Shown: positions 16,721 through 24,957, numbered from the stretch's first letter. The stretch is DNA of 57,978 bases from Leifsonia aquatica H1aii (GCF_000633535.1 NZ_AYMR01000022.1:1-57978), one strand, 5' to 3'. Notes: generated by a model not told the origin, from the letters alone. Program-made: numbers and translations.

Positions 16721-18006
16721 GACGCACCTCCGAGAAGCCTGCTGATGGTGAAGACACGGTTGCCGAGCTGGACGCGCACGCCGTCCTCGACGAGGGTGCG
16801 GACCCCCGCGGCGAGGCGACGCGCGTCGCCGGTCTCGTCGAGCAGCTCGGTGCCGTTGGTCGAGCCGTTGTCGGTGATCCAGGTGCCGGAGAACGAGTGC
16901 TCGAGCCGGGCGTGGGTCTTCGAGACCGTGTGCTCGGGATCGCGGACCACGATCAGCCGGTCCCCCGGCTCGCTTCCCGCGGGGGCGCGGCCGAGGCTGA
17001 CCGCGACCGGGACGGGGAGCTGCTCGCGCTGTCCGGTGTCGAAGATCAGCAGCAGCTCGCCGCCGGTCTCGCCGCCGACCGCTCCCCCGCCGATCTCGAC
17101 GGGGACCGGACCAGGAGAGCCGGCGACGCCGGTCCCGGTGCCTGTGCCGGTGTCGGAGCCGCGGCCCGTGTCGCTCGCGACACCGCGGACATCGCGGGAG
17201 GCGATCACGTGCGGCGGGGTGAGAACGCCGACCGCGGGCGCGGGCGGCACGGATCCGGAGGCCGGACCGCCGGGAGCCAGGGGGCCGGCCGCGGCGGCCG
17301 CACTCGGGGCGGCGGGGGCCGCTCCGGGAAGCACGGTCACCTGCTCCGAGAGATCGAACGAGACCCCGCCCGGCAGTGGTGGCGCGATGATCGCGGGTGC
17401 GAGTGGGGCGGCCTCCTCCGAGACGGCTCGGCGCGGGACGGCGACGACGACCGTCCCAGCGGCCCGGTCGGCCCACGAGCGGCGGCGCGCGGTGCTGTCC
17501 CAGGCGGCCGAGGCCTCCACGATCCAGGCGCCCACCCCGAGCACCAGCGACCCGGCTCCGGTCAGGAACGAACGGACGAACGCGCGACCGAGCCCGGGCG
17601 AGAACGGGGCATCATCGCGCGCGACACGCAGCCGCAGCAGCGCGTTCCCGAGCCCGAGACCGGCGCGCGCCTGGAACACCAGAAGGAGGACGACGAGTTC
17701 CACGACGGCCACGCCGGTCAGCACGACGGAGCGGGTGAGCAGCGCCACCCCGACGGCCACCGCGGCGACGGCCACGACATCGATCGTCAGCGCCGCGAGA
17801 CGGGCACCGACCGATGCCGGCGAGCCGGCGAAGGCGTGGCCGAGCGGGGACGCTCCCGGCGCCGCGGCACCGGTACCGGCAGCCGGCGATGCGGCCGTGA
17901 CGGCTCTGCCGGCGTGCTCGCCGGTCTGCGGCACACCGCACGACGGGCAGCGGGCGGTGCCGTCGGGCAACGGCTGCCCGCAGTTCCAGCACGGGAGAGC
18001 GCTCAT
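16717..18006 (-). CDS. Zinc-ribbon / RDD / FHA domain protein
   Basis: 429 residues. An N-terminal zinc ribbon has Cys6, Cys9, Cys20 and Cys23 (CWNCGQ...CPSCG). An RDD-like membrane domain with about three helices follows (roughly residues 60-180), then a long Pro/Ala/Gly linker. A C-terminal FHA domain (about 330-425) has the diagnostic SLGR, VSKTHARL and DNGSTNGT motifs that bind phosphothreonine. The FHA domain is probably a docking site for proteins phosphorylated by the operon's kinase, linking phosphorylation to the secretion machine. The start overlaps the EccD stop (TGATG) and the stop overlaps the eccC start, so stoichiometric translation is likely. Confidence 0.9.
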   Translation of the reverse strand: MSALPCWNCGQPLPDGTARCPSCGVPQTGEHAGRAVTAASPAAGTGAAAPGASPLGHAFAGSPASVGARLAALTIDVVAVAAVAVGVALLTRSVVLTGVAVVELVVLLLVFQARAGLGLGNALLRLRVARDDAPFSPGLGRAFVRSFLTGAGSLVLGVGAWIVEASAAWDSTARRRSWADRAAGTVVVAVPRRAVSEEAAPLAPAIIAPPLPGGVSFDLSEQVTVLPGAAPAAPSAAAAAGPLAPGGPASGSVPPAPAVGVLTPPHVIASRDVRGVASDTGRGSDTGTGTGTGVAGSPGPVPVEIGGGAVGGETGGELLLIFDTGQREQLPVPVAVSLGRAPAGSEPGDRLIVVRDPEHTVSKTHARLEHSFSGTWITDNGSTNGTELLDETGDARRLAAGVRTLVEDGVRVQLGNRVFTISRLLGGAS

Positions 18007-19442
18007 CACGCCATCACCCCTCTCATCAGGTCGATGACCCCGGCGGCGACCAGCCCGGCGGGGAGCGCGAAGACGACGCAGAGCGCCTCGATCAGATCGC
18101 CGAATCGCGACCAGGACAGCGAGGAGGCCCCGCGTCCGACCGCGACGAGCACGGCGGCCGTTGCGATGCCGACGACGAGCAGCGCGCCGGCCGCCACGCT
18201 GAGGCCCAGCGAGCCGGAGGCCGACGTCCCGGAGCCCAGGGCGCCGGAAGCCAGGACGGCCGCGATCGCGGCCGACAGCACGACGACGACCGCGGCGGCG
18301 CGCGGCACCCAGCGCAGCAGGGAGACGGACGAGCGGCGCGCGCCCAGCACGAGGGCGAGCCCCGCGGTGGCTGCCAGGACGAGCTGACCCCAGTACCGCA
18401 GCGGGTCGGCGGCCTGCAGAGGGAGGAGCGCGATCGGTGCGGCGACCGCCGCCGCACCGGCGATCAAGCCGGTCGCCGTGCGCATCCGTGCCGTCGACTG
18501 GCCGGCGATGCGCCGTGCCCCGGCGAGGGTGACCGGGCCTCCCGGCTCGGGGACGCGTTCGCGGACGGCCCAGCGGGTCGTCTGGTAGCGCTGGTAGTCG
18601 ATGAACATCCCGGGCGGCACATCGAGCAGCATCGTCGGCAGTGCCCGCAGGGCCACCGGCGCAGCGCCGAGGGTGATGGCCGCCGCTCCCTGCGCGGGCA
18701 GCCCGAGCAGGAGCGCGAGCGCCCAGATCGCGCCGAGGATCAGCAGCACCACGGCCGCAGTACCGGCGGAGTCGCGGACCCCTTCCGTTCCCGCGACGAG
18801 CGCGATGACGGCGGAGAGCACCGCGGCCGCGGCGAATCCGGTGAGCACGACGAGCGGGAGGGAATGGACGGCGGGCGGGATGGCCGCCACCCCGGCCGCG
18901 AACGCCAGGGCCAGCGGACCGAGGGCGGCAGGGGCCGCCGTCGTCGCGGCCTGCGCCGCGTCTGCCGTCGCGCCGCGCGTCCGGCTCGCCGGTGCGCGAG
19001 GGTCGCGCGCGCGCACCGACCAGGTCACTCCGGAGACCGTGGCGCCCACGGCCAGACCGACGGCCATCGCCAGCCGGGCGGCATCCGGGACGGACGCCCC
19101 GCCGGTGAGCGCGAGGGCGGTGACGACGACGCCGACACCGCCGAGGATCCACCAGGCGACGGTCTCTGTCGTGGCCGCAGCGCTCGTCTCCGCGCCGCGG
19201 CGACGGTCGGCGACGACGCGGTCGTGGAGGTCCACCACGGCGAGCAGGGCACCGTCGTCGAGCCGCCAGGCGGGCTGGTCGATCGCGACTTCGCGCCCCG
19301 TGCGTTCGACGAGCACGTGCCGGCCGGGCTCGAGGCGCAGTCCGATGCCGTCGAGCGCCGTCTCGATGGCCGTGCCGGCGGGCACCACGATCTCGTGGAC
19401 GCGCGGGCCGTCGACGATCGCCAGACGGCGCCGCTCGGTCAC
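18006..19442 (-). CDS. eccD: Type VII secretion integral membrane protein EccD
   Basis: 478 residues from the GTG at 19442; a GTG four codons earlier (19454) is also possible but has no better ribosome site. The N-terminal 80 residues form a soluble ubiquitin-like YukD domain (RRLAIVDGPRVHEIVVPAG onward). About ten to eleven hydrophobic helices follow from residue 95 to the end. This is the architecture of EccD, which forms the membrane channel scaffold of actinobacterial type VII systems. Neither candidate start has a convincing Shine-Dalgarno. A mini-ORF with a good ribosome site ends across the 19442 GTG (GTGA), which favours that start. The stop overlaps the FHA gene start by one base. 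Confidence 0.9.
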   Translation of the reverse strand: MTERRRLAIVDGPRVHEIVVPAGTAIETALDGIGLRLEPGRHVLVERTGREVAIDQPAWRLDDGALLAVVDLHDRVVADRRRGAETSAAATTETVAWWILGGVGVVVTALALTGGASVPDAARLAMAVGLAVGATVSGVTWSVRARDPRAPASRTRGATADAAQAATTAAPAALGPLALAFAAGVAAIPPAVHSLPLVVLTGFAAAAVLSAVIALVAGTEGVRDSAGTAAVVLLILGAIWALALLLGLPAQGAAAITLGAAPVALRALPTMLLDVPPGMFIDYQRYQTTRWAVRERVPEPGGPVTLAGARRIAGQSTARMRTATGLIAGAAAVAAPIALLPLQAADPLRYWGQLVLAATAGLALVLGARRSSVSLLRWVPRAAAVVVVLSAAIAAVLASGALGSGTSASGSLGLSVAAGALLVVGIATAAVLVAVGRGASSLSWSRFGDLIEALCVVFALPAGLVAAGVIDLMRGVMA

Positions 19443-19477
19443 GCCCGTCGGCACGGTTCAGTCGAGATCGTGTTCAC
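19439..19477 (-). CDS. 12-codon mini-ORF overlapping the eccD start
   Basis: The GTG at 19477 has AAGGA 8 bases upstream; an in-frame ATG at 19483 is an alternative. The ORF encodes VNTISTEPCRRA and its TGA overlaps the proposed eccD GTG at 19442. It fills the 80-bp gap between the putative substrate gene and eccD. Since eccD itself lacks a visible Shine-Dalgarno, re-initiation after this ORF is a reasonable route to its translation. Inference only. Confidence 0.35.
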   Translation of the reverse strand: MNTISTEPCRRA

Positions 19478-19522
19478 GCCCATCTTCCTTCGGCACGGCC
19501 GCTGCAGCACTCCGGCCGCGGC

Positions 19523-20842
19523 TCAGCCGCGGCCGCCGGGACCTGCCGCAGCCGAGCGGGGGCCGCGGTCCTGGTCCTCGTCGATCTTCGGCGCAATGGG
19601 GCCGCCGAGTCCGCGGCCCTGCCGCTTCTCGTCCGATCGGCCCGCGCCGCCGGCGCCGCCCATCATGCCCGCGCCCGCGCCGGTGCCGCCGCGCGCGGCG
19701 GCACCCTCGGCCGCGGCGCCCGCGCCGCCCTGGCCGGAGCCGAGCAGACCACCGCTGCCCGCACGCCCCGCACCGGCGAGCGCGCCCGAGCGCGCCCCGG
19801 CGGACTCCGCCGCCGCGTTCAGACCGCCGACCTTGGCACCCGCGCCGAGCGAGCCCGCTTTCGCGTTGAGACCGGAGCCGACCATGGAGCCACCGCGGGC
19901 GGCCACGAGCTTCGCGCCGCCGAGAGCGAGCGCCCCGCCGGCCCCCGCCGCGAGCCCGGGCGTCGATCCGATACCGCCGCCGAGCGAACCTCCGCCGCTG
20001 CCCGAGCCGCCGGAACCCCACCCGGGCGACGTCGAACCGCCCGAGATCGGCCCATCGGGCGTGATGGAGCCGTCGATGCCGGTGCCCGGGGCCGAACCCG
20101 TGCCGGTGTGACCGGTTCCGGTATGGCTGCCGGGAACGCTGACGTAGCCGCCGGTGTCGACCTGCGAGAGCGGCTCGACGTGCGCGTTCGGGTAGGTGCC
20201 GAAGGAGCCGCCACCCGGGAGGCTGCCACCGTTGCGTGAGCCCGAGGAGGTGCCGCGGGGGGTGGAGTCGGAGGAGGAGGCACCGGGTCCGGGCTCCGGG
20301 AGGCGGCCGTTGTTCTGGAAACCGTCGCTGATGGTGAGTTCGTACGAATCCATCGTGTCGCTGATCTTCTGGACCGATGCCCGCGCCGTCGACTCTCGGT
20401 TGGCCGCGAGATAGTTGTTGACGGCCGCGACCGCCCCGGGGCCGGCGACGATGGAGAGCGGCCCGAGGAAGAACGTCGCCCCGGTCACGGCCGCCTGCAG
20501 GATGTTCGCCTGGGAGCCGGAGAGCGCGCCCGGTGCGTGCGTGTCGAGGGTGTCGAGCTCGTTGTCGGCGAGCTGCTTGCGGGTCCGGTTGGCTGACTCG
20601 ACCTGGGTCTGGATGGAGGCCACGTTCTGCGAGAGTGTGTCTGCCGTGGAGGCCATCGACTCGAGGGCCGACGCGGCGGCCTCCCCCGACCGTCCCTGCA
20701 AGCCGACGCCGCCCTGGGCGTCTGTGGTGATGCGTTTCAGGGCTTCCAGCTTCGAGACGAGCTGCGCGGCGTTCGGCAGCGACACGTCCGCCTTCTCGGA
20801 CGCCAGGTCGGCCAGTCGCTTCTCCCACGGGCCCTTGCTCAT
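19523..20842 (-). CDS. Putative type VII secreted or associated protein, helical N-terminus and Gly/Ala-rich C-terminus
   Basis: 439 residues; the ATG at 20842 overlaps the mycosin stop (ATGA) with GGGGGGAA upstream. Residues 1-190 are predicted helical (WEKRLADLASEKADVSLPNA, then long amphipathic helices rich in Ala, Gln and Ser) and resemble WXG100/LXG-type export regions. A hydrophobic stretch lies near 120-145. Residues 190-439 are low complexity: Gly, Ser and Pro first, then Gly/Ala-rich with many GAG and GGA repeats, ending in a charged tail. No WxG turn and no YxxxD export motif is visible. Its place between mycosin and eccD makes it a candidate substrate or cell-surface component of the system. 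I do not recognise a named family. Confidence 0.75.
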   Translation of the reverse strand: MSKGPWEKRLADLASEKADVSLPNAAQLVSKLEALKRITTDAQGGVGLQGRSGEAAASALESMASTADTLSQNVASIQTQVESANRTRKQLADNELDTLDTHAPGALSGSQANILQAAVTGATFFLGPLSIVAGPGAVAAVNNYLAANRESTARASVQKISDTMDSYELTISDGFQNNGRLPEPGPGASSSDSTPRGTSSGSRNGGSLPGGGSFGTYPNAHVEPLSQVDTGGYVSVPGSHTGTGHTGTGSAPGTGIDGSITPDGPISGGSTSPGWGSGGSGSGGGSLGGGIGSTPGLAAGAGGALALGGAKLVAARGGSMVGSGLNAKAGSLGAGAKVGGLNAAAESAGARSGALAGAGRAGSGGLLGSGQGGAGAAAEGAAARGGTGAGAGMMGGAGGAGRSDEKRQGRGLGGPIAPKIDEDQDRGPRSAAAGPGGRG

Positions 20843-22101
20843 GCGTTCCCCCCATTTCCGCTCGGAATCTTCCGACGCGATCGTACGACGACCAGGACGA
20901 TCACAGCAGCGATGATCACGATGACCGCGATACCGATCCCGATGAACAGCCCGATGGGCGCGGCCGCGGAGGGACCCTGCCCGGTCGGTCCGCTCGCGCC
21001 CGCCGAACTCGTCGGTGCGGGCGTGGACGGGGACGCACCGGCGGCGCCTGCGATCTGCTGGGCCGTCGGTTTCGCGTACCTCTTGTCCAGCAGCGGATTC
21101 GTGTCCGGGTACTGCGCCGGGTCGACGGCCAGCAGATGGGTCAGCGATGACGGACCGTAACCGAAGCCGGTCTTCTCATCGCGCATCAACGCGTGGTCGT
21201 CGGCCGTCGTGTTGTGGATCAGCGACTGGATCAGCTGGTTGGACGTCGCCTTCGGGTACTTCTGCTTCGCGGCGGCCAGCATTCCGGCGACCAGCGGCGC
21301 CGACCAGGATGACCCGATCCCGCGGTAGGAGTTCCCCCAGCTTCCGGTCTGCTCATCACCGTTGGTCGCGATCCCCACTCCCGCCGCCACGACGGTGGCC
21401 TCGGCCTGGATGTTGGTCGCGCCGTCGTGGGACTGGATCGCGCCGTCCTGCCCGATGGCGTTGACCGCGACGACTCCGTTCGCGCCGGACGGCAGGGTCC
21501 CCTCATCGGCCAGATCGTTCGGCATCGATGAGACCACGATGACGCCCTTCGCCAGGGCCTCGGCGAGAACATCGAGGTCCGGCTGAGTCACGACGCCGAG
21601 GCCGACGGAGGTCGAGACGATATCGCTCCCCGCGTCGATGGCCGCCTGGAGTGCCCGCCCGAATTTCGTCGGCTTCCCGACGTTCGCTGCGCAGTCCAAC
21701 GTTCCGTAGCCTTCGAACCGCACCGACGCGTCGGGAACGATGCCCTTCACCGCACCCGCTCCGGTGCCGTTTCCGATGAGGAGTGCGGTGACAGAGGTGC
21801 CGTGAACCGAGGCTGTGTTCACGTCCGTGGTCACAGGGGGCGCCCCACAGAAGGTGGCCGGGTCGACGGTCAGGTCGGCGCCCGAGAACACCGGAAGATC
21901 CGGGTTGATCTGACCGTCGATCACCGTGATCCTCACGCCCTTGCCGGTCCAGCCCTCGGCGTGGGCCTGGCCGACGGCGTAATAGTCGAACCACCAGTTG
22001 CCGTCGGTCGTGTCTGCCGTCGCGGAGACCGCGGGTACCGTCGCCAACGCCAGGGCGAGCGCGCCCGCGAACATGCCCCGCAGGGCTCCCCTCGACTTCA
22101 T
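20839..22101 (-). CDS. mycP: Mycosin-type membrane subtilisin-like serine protease
   Basis: 420 residues from the ATG at 22101, which has AGGA 9 bases upstream and gives a clean signal peptide (residues 1-29, ending AVSATAD). An upstream GTG at 22131 would place ten residues before it and is less likely. Catalytic residues are Asp62 (TVIDGQ), His100 (SVHGTSV) and Ser265 (GIGSSWSAPL). Cys85 and Cys137 could form the disulfide seen in mycosins. A C-terminal transmembrane helix near 388-412 ends in a basic tail, as in MycP. Mycosins are periplasmic-facing proteases that stabilise and process parts of type VII systems. This is the first gene of the operon. Confidence 0.93.
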   Translation of the reverse strand: MKSRGALRGMFAGALALALATVPAVSATADTTDGNWWFDYYAVGQAHAEGWTGKGVRITVIDGQINPDLPVFSGADLTVDPATFCGAPPVTTDVNTASVHGTSVTALLIGNGTGAGAVKGIVPDASVRFEGYGTLDCAANVGKPTKFGRALQAAIDAGSDIVSTSVGLGVVTQPDLDVLAEALAKGVIVVSSMPNDLADEGTLPSGANGVVAVNAIGQDGAIQSHDGATNIQAEATVVAAGVGIATNGDEQTGSWGNSYRGIGSSWSAPLVAGMLAAAKQKYPKATSNQLIQSLIHNTTADDHALMRDEKTGFGYGPSSLTHLLAVDPAQYPDTNPLLDKRYAKPTAQQIAGAAGASPSTPAPTSSAGASGPTGQGPSAAAPIGLFIGIGIAVIVIIAAVIVLVVVRSRRKIPSGNGGNA

Positions 22102-22208
22102 CGCACCCCATCCTGCAACCGTCGTGCGCACCGCGCATCCGTGCGGTCACTGCCTTTCGGGGCCCGCAGCGTCGACGCCGGCGGCATGCCCCCGAGACCC
22201 CACTCACA

Positions 22209-22237
22209 ACTATCACGGATGGCTCGTCCACCGCCAA
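22209..22237 (-). promoter_or_regulatory. Candidate promoter of the type VII/PFNA-like operon
   Basis: On the minus strand TTGGCG (22232-22237) is separated by 17 bp from GATAGT (22209-22214), about 100 bp before the mycosin ATG. It lies in the 156-bp gap between the mycosin gene and the ABC permease gene, the only sizeable non-coding stretch ahead of the operon. The match is moderate. Confidence 0.4.
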
Positions 22238-22257
22238 TCATGGGGCGGACCGGCCGT

Positions 22258-23088
22258 TCAATCCAAGAACAGCGCCCGCAGCCTCCGGGTGGTCAGCACG
22301 AGACCGAGCACGACCATCACGACGAAGTAGAGGACGTGCCAGAGCATCCCGGCATCGACGGCGCCGGTGGTCAGTCCGCGGACGAGTTCGACGCCGTGCC
22401 AGAGCGGGAGGGCGCGGATGACCCACTGGATCGCCTCCGGGTAGACCGTGATCGGGTAGAAGGTGGCCGAGAGGAGGAACATCGGCAGCAGGACGAAGTT
22501 GATCCAGTCCATCTGCTGGAACGTCTTCATGTAGCTGGTGACGCCCATCCCGAAGCTGGCGAAGCCGAAGGCGATGAGGAGCACGGCGGGCAGCGCGAGC
22601 AGCGCCCACCAGGACAGGGTGAGACCGAGCGCCTGCATCACGAGCATGAAACCGAGCGCATACAAGGCGCCACGGGCGAGCGCGAGCAGGATCTCGCCGA
22701 GGGCGACGTCGAGCGGCCCGAGAGAGGTGGAGAGCATCCCCTCGTACAGCTTGGCGAAGTGCATCTTGAAGAAGACGTTCCAGGTGGAGTCGTAGACCGC
22801 CCCGTTCATGGCCGCGGTCGCGAGCAGCGCCGGCGCGATGAAGGCGGCGTACGAGACCGGCTGGCCGGTGGAGGTGTGCACATCGCCCACGAGCTTGCCG
22901 AGCCCGATGCCGAGGGAGAGCAGGTAGAAGATCGGCTCGAAGAAGCCCGACACGATGACCAGCCAGTTGGTGCTGCGGGTGGCCCGCCAGCCGCGCTGCA
23001 TCACCGCGGTCGCGTTGCCGGCGTAGAGCGCGCGCAGCGGACGCGAGCGCGGGACGTCCGCGGTCATCCGGTCGTCGGTGGCGGTCAC
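22258..23088 (-). CDS. ABC-2 type transporter permease (second subunit)
   Basis: 276 residues from a GTG at 23088 that overlaps the preceding permease stop (GTGA). It has six predicted membrane helices and ABC-2 features, including the FYLLSLGIGLGKLVG motif after helix 1 and the YPEAIQWVIRALPLWHGVEL loop before the last helix. It pairs with the permease encoded just upstream, and the ATPase one gene further upstream supplies energy. The arrangement is like DrrA with two DrrB/C-type permeases, which export drugs or lipids. The actual substrate cannot be deduced. Confidence 0.92.
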   Translation of the reverse strand: MTATDDRMTADVPRSRPLRALYAGNATAVMQRGWRATRSTNWLVIVSGFFEPIFYLLSLGIGLGKLVGDVHTSTGQPVSYAAFIAPALLATAAMNGAVYDSTWNVFFKMHFAKLYEGMLSTSLGPLDVALGEILLALARGALYALGFMLVMQALGLTLSWWALLALPAVLLIAFGFASFGMGVTSYMKTFQQMDWINFVLLPMFLLSATFYPITVYPEAIQWVIRALPLWHGVELVRGLTTGAVDAGMLWHVLYFVVMVVLGLVLTTRRLRALFLD

Positions 23089-23936
23089 TTGTTCAGCCTC
23101 CGTCCGGTGATGCGGCGTGCCCACAGCCAGAACACGACGGCGAGCGCGAGGAGGTAGACGACGTGCACGATCGTGAGCCACAGCGGCTCGGACGAACCGT
23201 ACGCGAACACCCGCGAGAGCTCGGTCGCATGCCACAGGGGCGAGATCCAGCCGATCCACTGCAGGAGCGGCGGCATGGTCGACAGCGGGAAGAAGGTGCC
23301 GGAGAAGAGGGTCATCGGCAGCAGGACGAACCGCATCAGCATCGCGATCTGACCCGTGTCCTGCTCGAGCGTCGCCACGTAGGCCATGACAGGGGTGCCG
23401 AACGCGAGGCCGACCAGGGTCGCCACGAGTACGGTCACCCAACCCCACGGACCGGGGACCGCCCCGAAGAGCAGCATGAAGGCGTAGTAGACGATGCTCG
23501 TGCCGAGCAGCCGCGCCACCACCGAGATGACGATGCCGTCGATGATCTGGCCGGGGGCGATCGGCGCGGCGTTCATGCCGAAGAAGGTCGGATTCCACTT
23601 GAACCCGAGCATGACGGGGTAGGTGAACTCCTCGCTCGCGACCGTCACGGCGGCCGTGCAGAGGAGGGCGGGCGCCACGAACGCCAGATAGCTCACGCCG
23701 TCGATCGCGTTCGGGCCGGTGTTCGCGCTGATCAGGCTGCCGAGCCCGACGCCCATCGCGAAGAGGTAGAGGAGCGGATTGCCGAACCCGGTGACGAGGA
23801 GCGTCTGCAGGTACGAGCGCATCACCCGGAACCGGTGCTCGGCGACGTACCAGGCGCCGAACCGCCGCGGACGCGCGGCCGCGGCGAGCGCCTCCCGCGC
23901 CTCGACGGACGCCCTCACGACGGTCTCGCCGCTCAT
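23085..23936 (-). CDS. ABC-2 type transporter permease (first subunit)
   Basis: 283 residues. A cytoplasmic N-terminus of about 40 residues (MSGETVVRASVEAREALAAA...) is followed by six membrane helices and the ABC-2 loop STMPPLLQWIGWISPLWHATEL. The start overlaps the ATPase stop (ATGA) and the stop overlaps the next permease start, so all three subunits are co-translated. It is paralogous to the following permease, sharing the FAMGVGLGSLI and PLLQW/PLWH features. The two probably form a heterodimeric export channel. Confidence 0.92.
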   Translation of the reverse strand: MSGETVVRASVEAREALAAAARPRRFGAWYVAEHRFRVMRSYLQTLLVTGFGNPLLYLFAMGVGLGSLISANTGPNAIDGVSYLAFVAPALLCTAAVTVASEEFTYPVMLGFKWNPTFFGMNAAPIAPGQIIDGIVISVVARLLGTSIVYYAFMLLFGAVPGPWGWVTVLVATLVGLAFGTPVMAYVATLEQDTGQIAMLMRFVLLPMTLFSGTFFPLSTMPPLLQWIGWISPLWHATELSRVFAYGSSEPLWLTIVHVVYLLALAVVFWLWARRITGRRLNK

Positions 23937-24859
23937 TCGATCAGGCTCCGCCCGGTCAGTCGCAGGAAGACGTCCTCCAGGCTCGAACGGCGCACCAGGC
24001 TGGTGATGGGCCGGAGCCCGAGTTCGGTGAGGCGTGCCAGCTCGGCCTCCCCGTCGTCGCTGTAGACGAGGATGCGGTCGGGCAACACCTCCACCCGCTC
24101 GCCGATCCCGTCGAGGCTGCCCGCCACCTCGGCGTTGCGGTCGGAGCCGAAGCGCACCTCCAGCACTTCGCGGGTGGAGTACTCGCGGATCAAGGAGGCG
24201 GGAGACCCCTCGGCCATGATGCGCCCCTTGTCCACGACGACCAGGCGGTCGCAGAGCTGCTCGGCCTCGTCCATGTAGTGCGTGGTCAGCAGCAGCGTCG
24301 TCCCCTGCTCCTTCAGCCGGAACAGCCGGTCCCAGAGGATGTGCCTGGCCTGCGGGTCGAGTCCGGTCGTCGGCTCGTCGAGCAGCAGGATGCGCGGGTC
24401 GTTGATGAGCGCGCGGGCGATGGTCAGCCGCCGCTTCATCCCGCCGGAGAGGTCGTCGACCTTGGCCTTCGCCTTGTCCTCCAGCTGGGCGAACTCGAGC
24501 AGCTCGTCGGCGCGGCGGCGCACGCGGGCGGAGGGCAGACCGAAGTAGCGGCCGTAGACGATGAGGTTGTCGCGCACGCGCAGCTCGGTGTCGAGGTTGT
24601 CCGCCTGCGGCACGACACCCAGCTGCGACCGGATCTCGGGACCGAAACGGTCGGGGTCGAGGCCCAGGATGCTCAGCTCGCCGCCCGACCGGGTCGAGAC
24701 AGCGCCGACCATCCGCATCGTCGTCGACTTGCCCGCCCCGTTCGGACCGAGCAGCCCGAAGGACTCCCCAGCCTCGACCTGGAAGCTGATGCCGTCCACC
24801 GCCGGGAAGTCCTTGTACGTCTTGACGAGGTCGGTGGCGGTGATGACGGGCGTCGGCAT
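23933..24859 (-). CDS. DrrA-like ABC transporter ATP-binding protein
   Basis: 308 residues from the ATG at 24859 (MPTPVITATDLVKTYKDF). Walker A is GPNGAGKST, the signature is LSGGMKRRL and Walker B is ILLLDEPTTGLD, followed by the H-loop TTHYMDEAEQL. A C-terminal regulatory region of about 80 residues follows, as in DrrA/NodI-type drug exporters. There is no Shine-Dalgarno. A -10-like TACAGT ends 8 bases before the ATG, so the transcript is probably leaderless or nearly so. The gene is divergent from a small HTH regulator whose palindromic sites lie 50-100 bp upstream. Confidence 0.93.
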   Translation of the reverse strand: MPTPVITATDLVKTYKDFPAVDGISFQVEAGESFGLLGPNGAGKSTTMRMVGAVSTRSGGELSILGLDPDRFGPEIRSQLGVVPQADNLDTELRVRDNLIVYGRYFGLPSARVRRRADELLEFAQLEDKAKAKVDDLSGGMKRRLTIARALINDPRILLLDEPTTGLDPQARHILWDRLFRLKEQGTTLLLTTHYMDEAEQLCDRLVVVDKGRIMAEGSPASLIREYSTREVLEVRFGSDRNAEVAGSLDGIGERVEVLPDRILVYSDDGEAELARLTELGLRPITSLVRRSSLEDVFLRLTGRSLIE

Positions 24860-24867
24860 AGTTCTGC

Positions 24868-24873
24868 ACTGTA
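24868..24873 (-). promoter_or_regulatory. -10 candidate for the ABC-2 operon (near-leaderless)
   Basis: TACAGT on the minus strand, with the ATG 8 bases downstream and no ribosome-binding sequence between. The -35 region (TCCACG at 24891-24896) is poor, so activity may depend on a regulator. Confidence 0.35.
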
Positions 24874-24909
24874 GCCCCGGCCGGCGACATCGTGGAGACC
24901 GCGAGCCGC

Positions 24910-24955
24910 GGTCAACTGAGGTTGACCGCGCGGCTTTGGTCAACTATGGTTGACG
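24910..24955. promoter_or_regulatory. Twin palindromic operator
   Basis: Two 18-bp inverted repeats: GGTCAACTGAGGTTGACC at 24910-24927 (7-bp arms, perfect) and GGTCAACTATGGTTGACG at 24938-24955 (6 of 7 arm pairs). Their starts are 28 bp apart. The first covers the -35 and the second covers the -10 of the promoter of the small HTH gene. They lie between that gene and the divergent ABC-2 operon. The layout is that of an autorepressed divergent regulator. Confidence 0.8.
24922..24950 (+). promoter_or_regulatory. Leaderless promoter of the small HTH gene
   Basis: TTGACC (24922-24927), 17-bp spacer, TATGGT (24945-24950). The expected transcript start is about 7 bases on, at the A of the ATG at 24958. 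This promoter also decides the start codon, since the in-frame ATG at 24946 lies inside the -10. Confidence 0.75.
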
Positions 24956-24957
24956 GC

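Noticed and set aside
16721-17476. In-frame extension of eccC upstream by 252 codons
   Set aside because: It lies entirely within the FHA gene in another frame and is low-complexity Arg/Pro/Gly. EccC begins with its usual N-terminus at 16720.
12989-18037. Very long open frame on the plus strand opposite eccC, FHA and the start of eccD
   Set aside because: High-GC shadow: Arg/Gly/Ala-rich translation with no recognisable domain, antisense to well-supported genes. The same applies to plus-strand frames at 1461-3647, 5117-9229 and 9509-12574.
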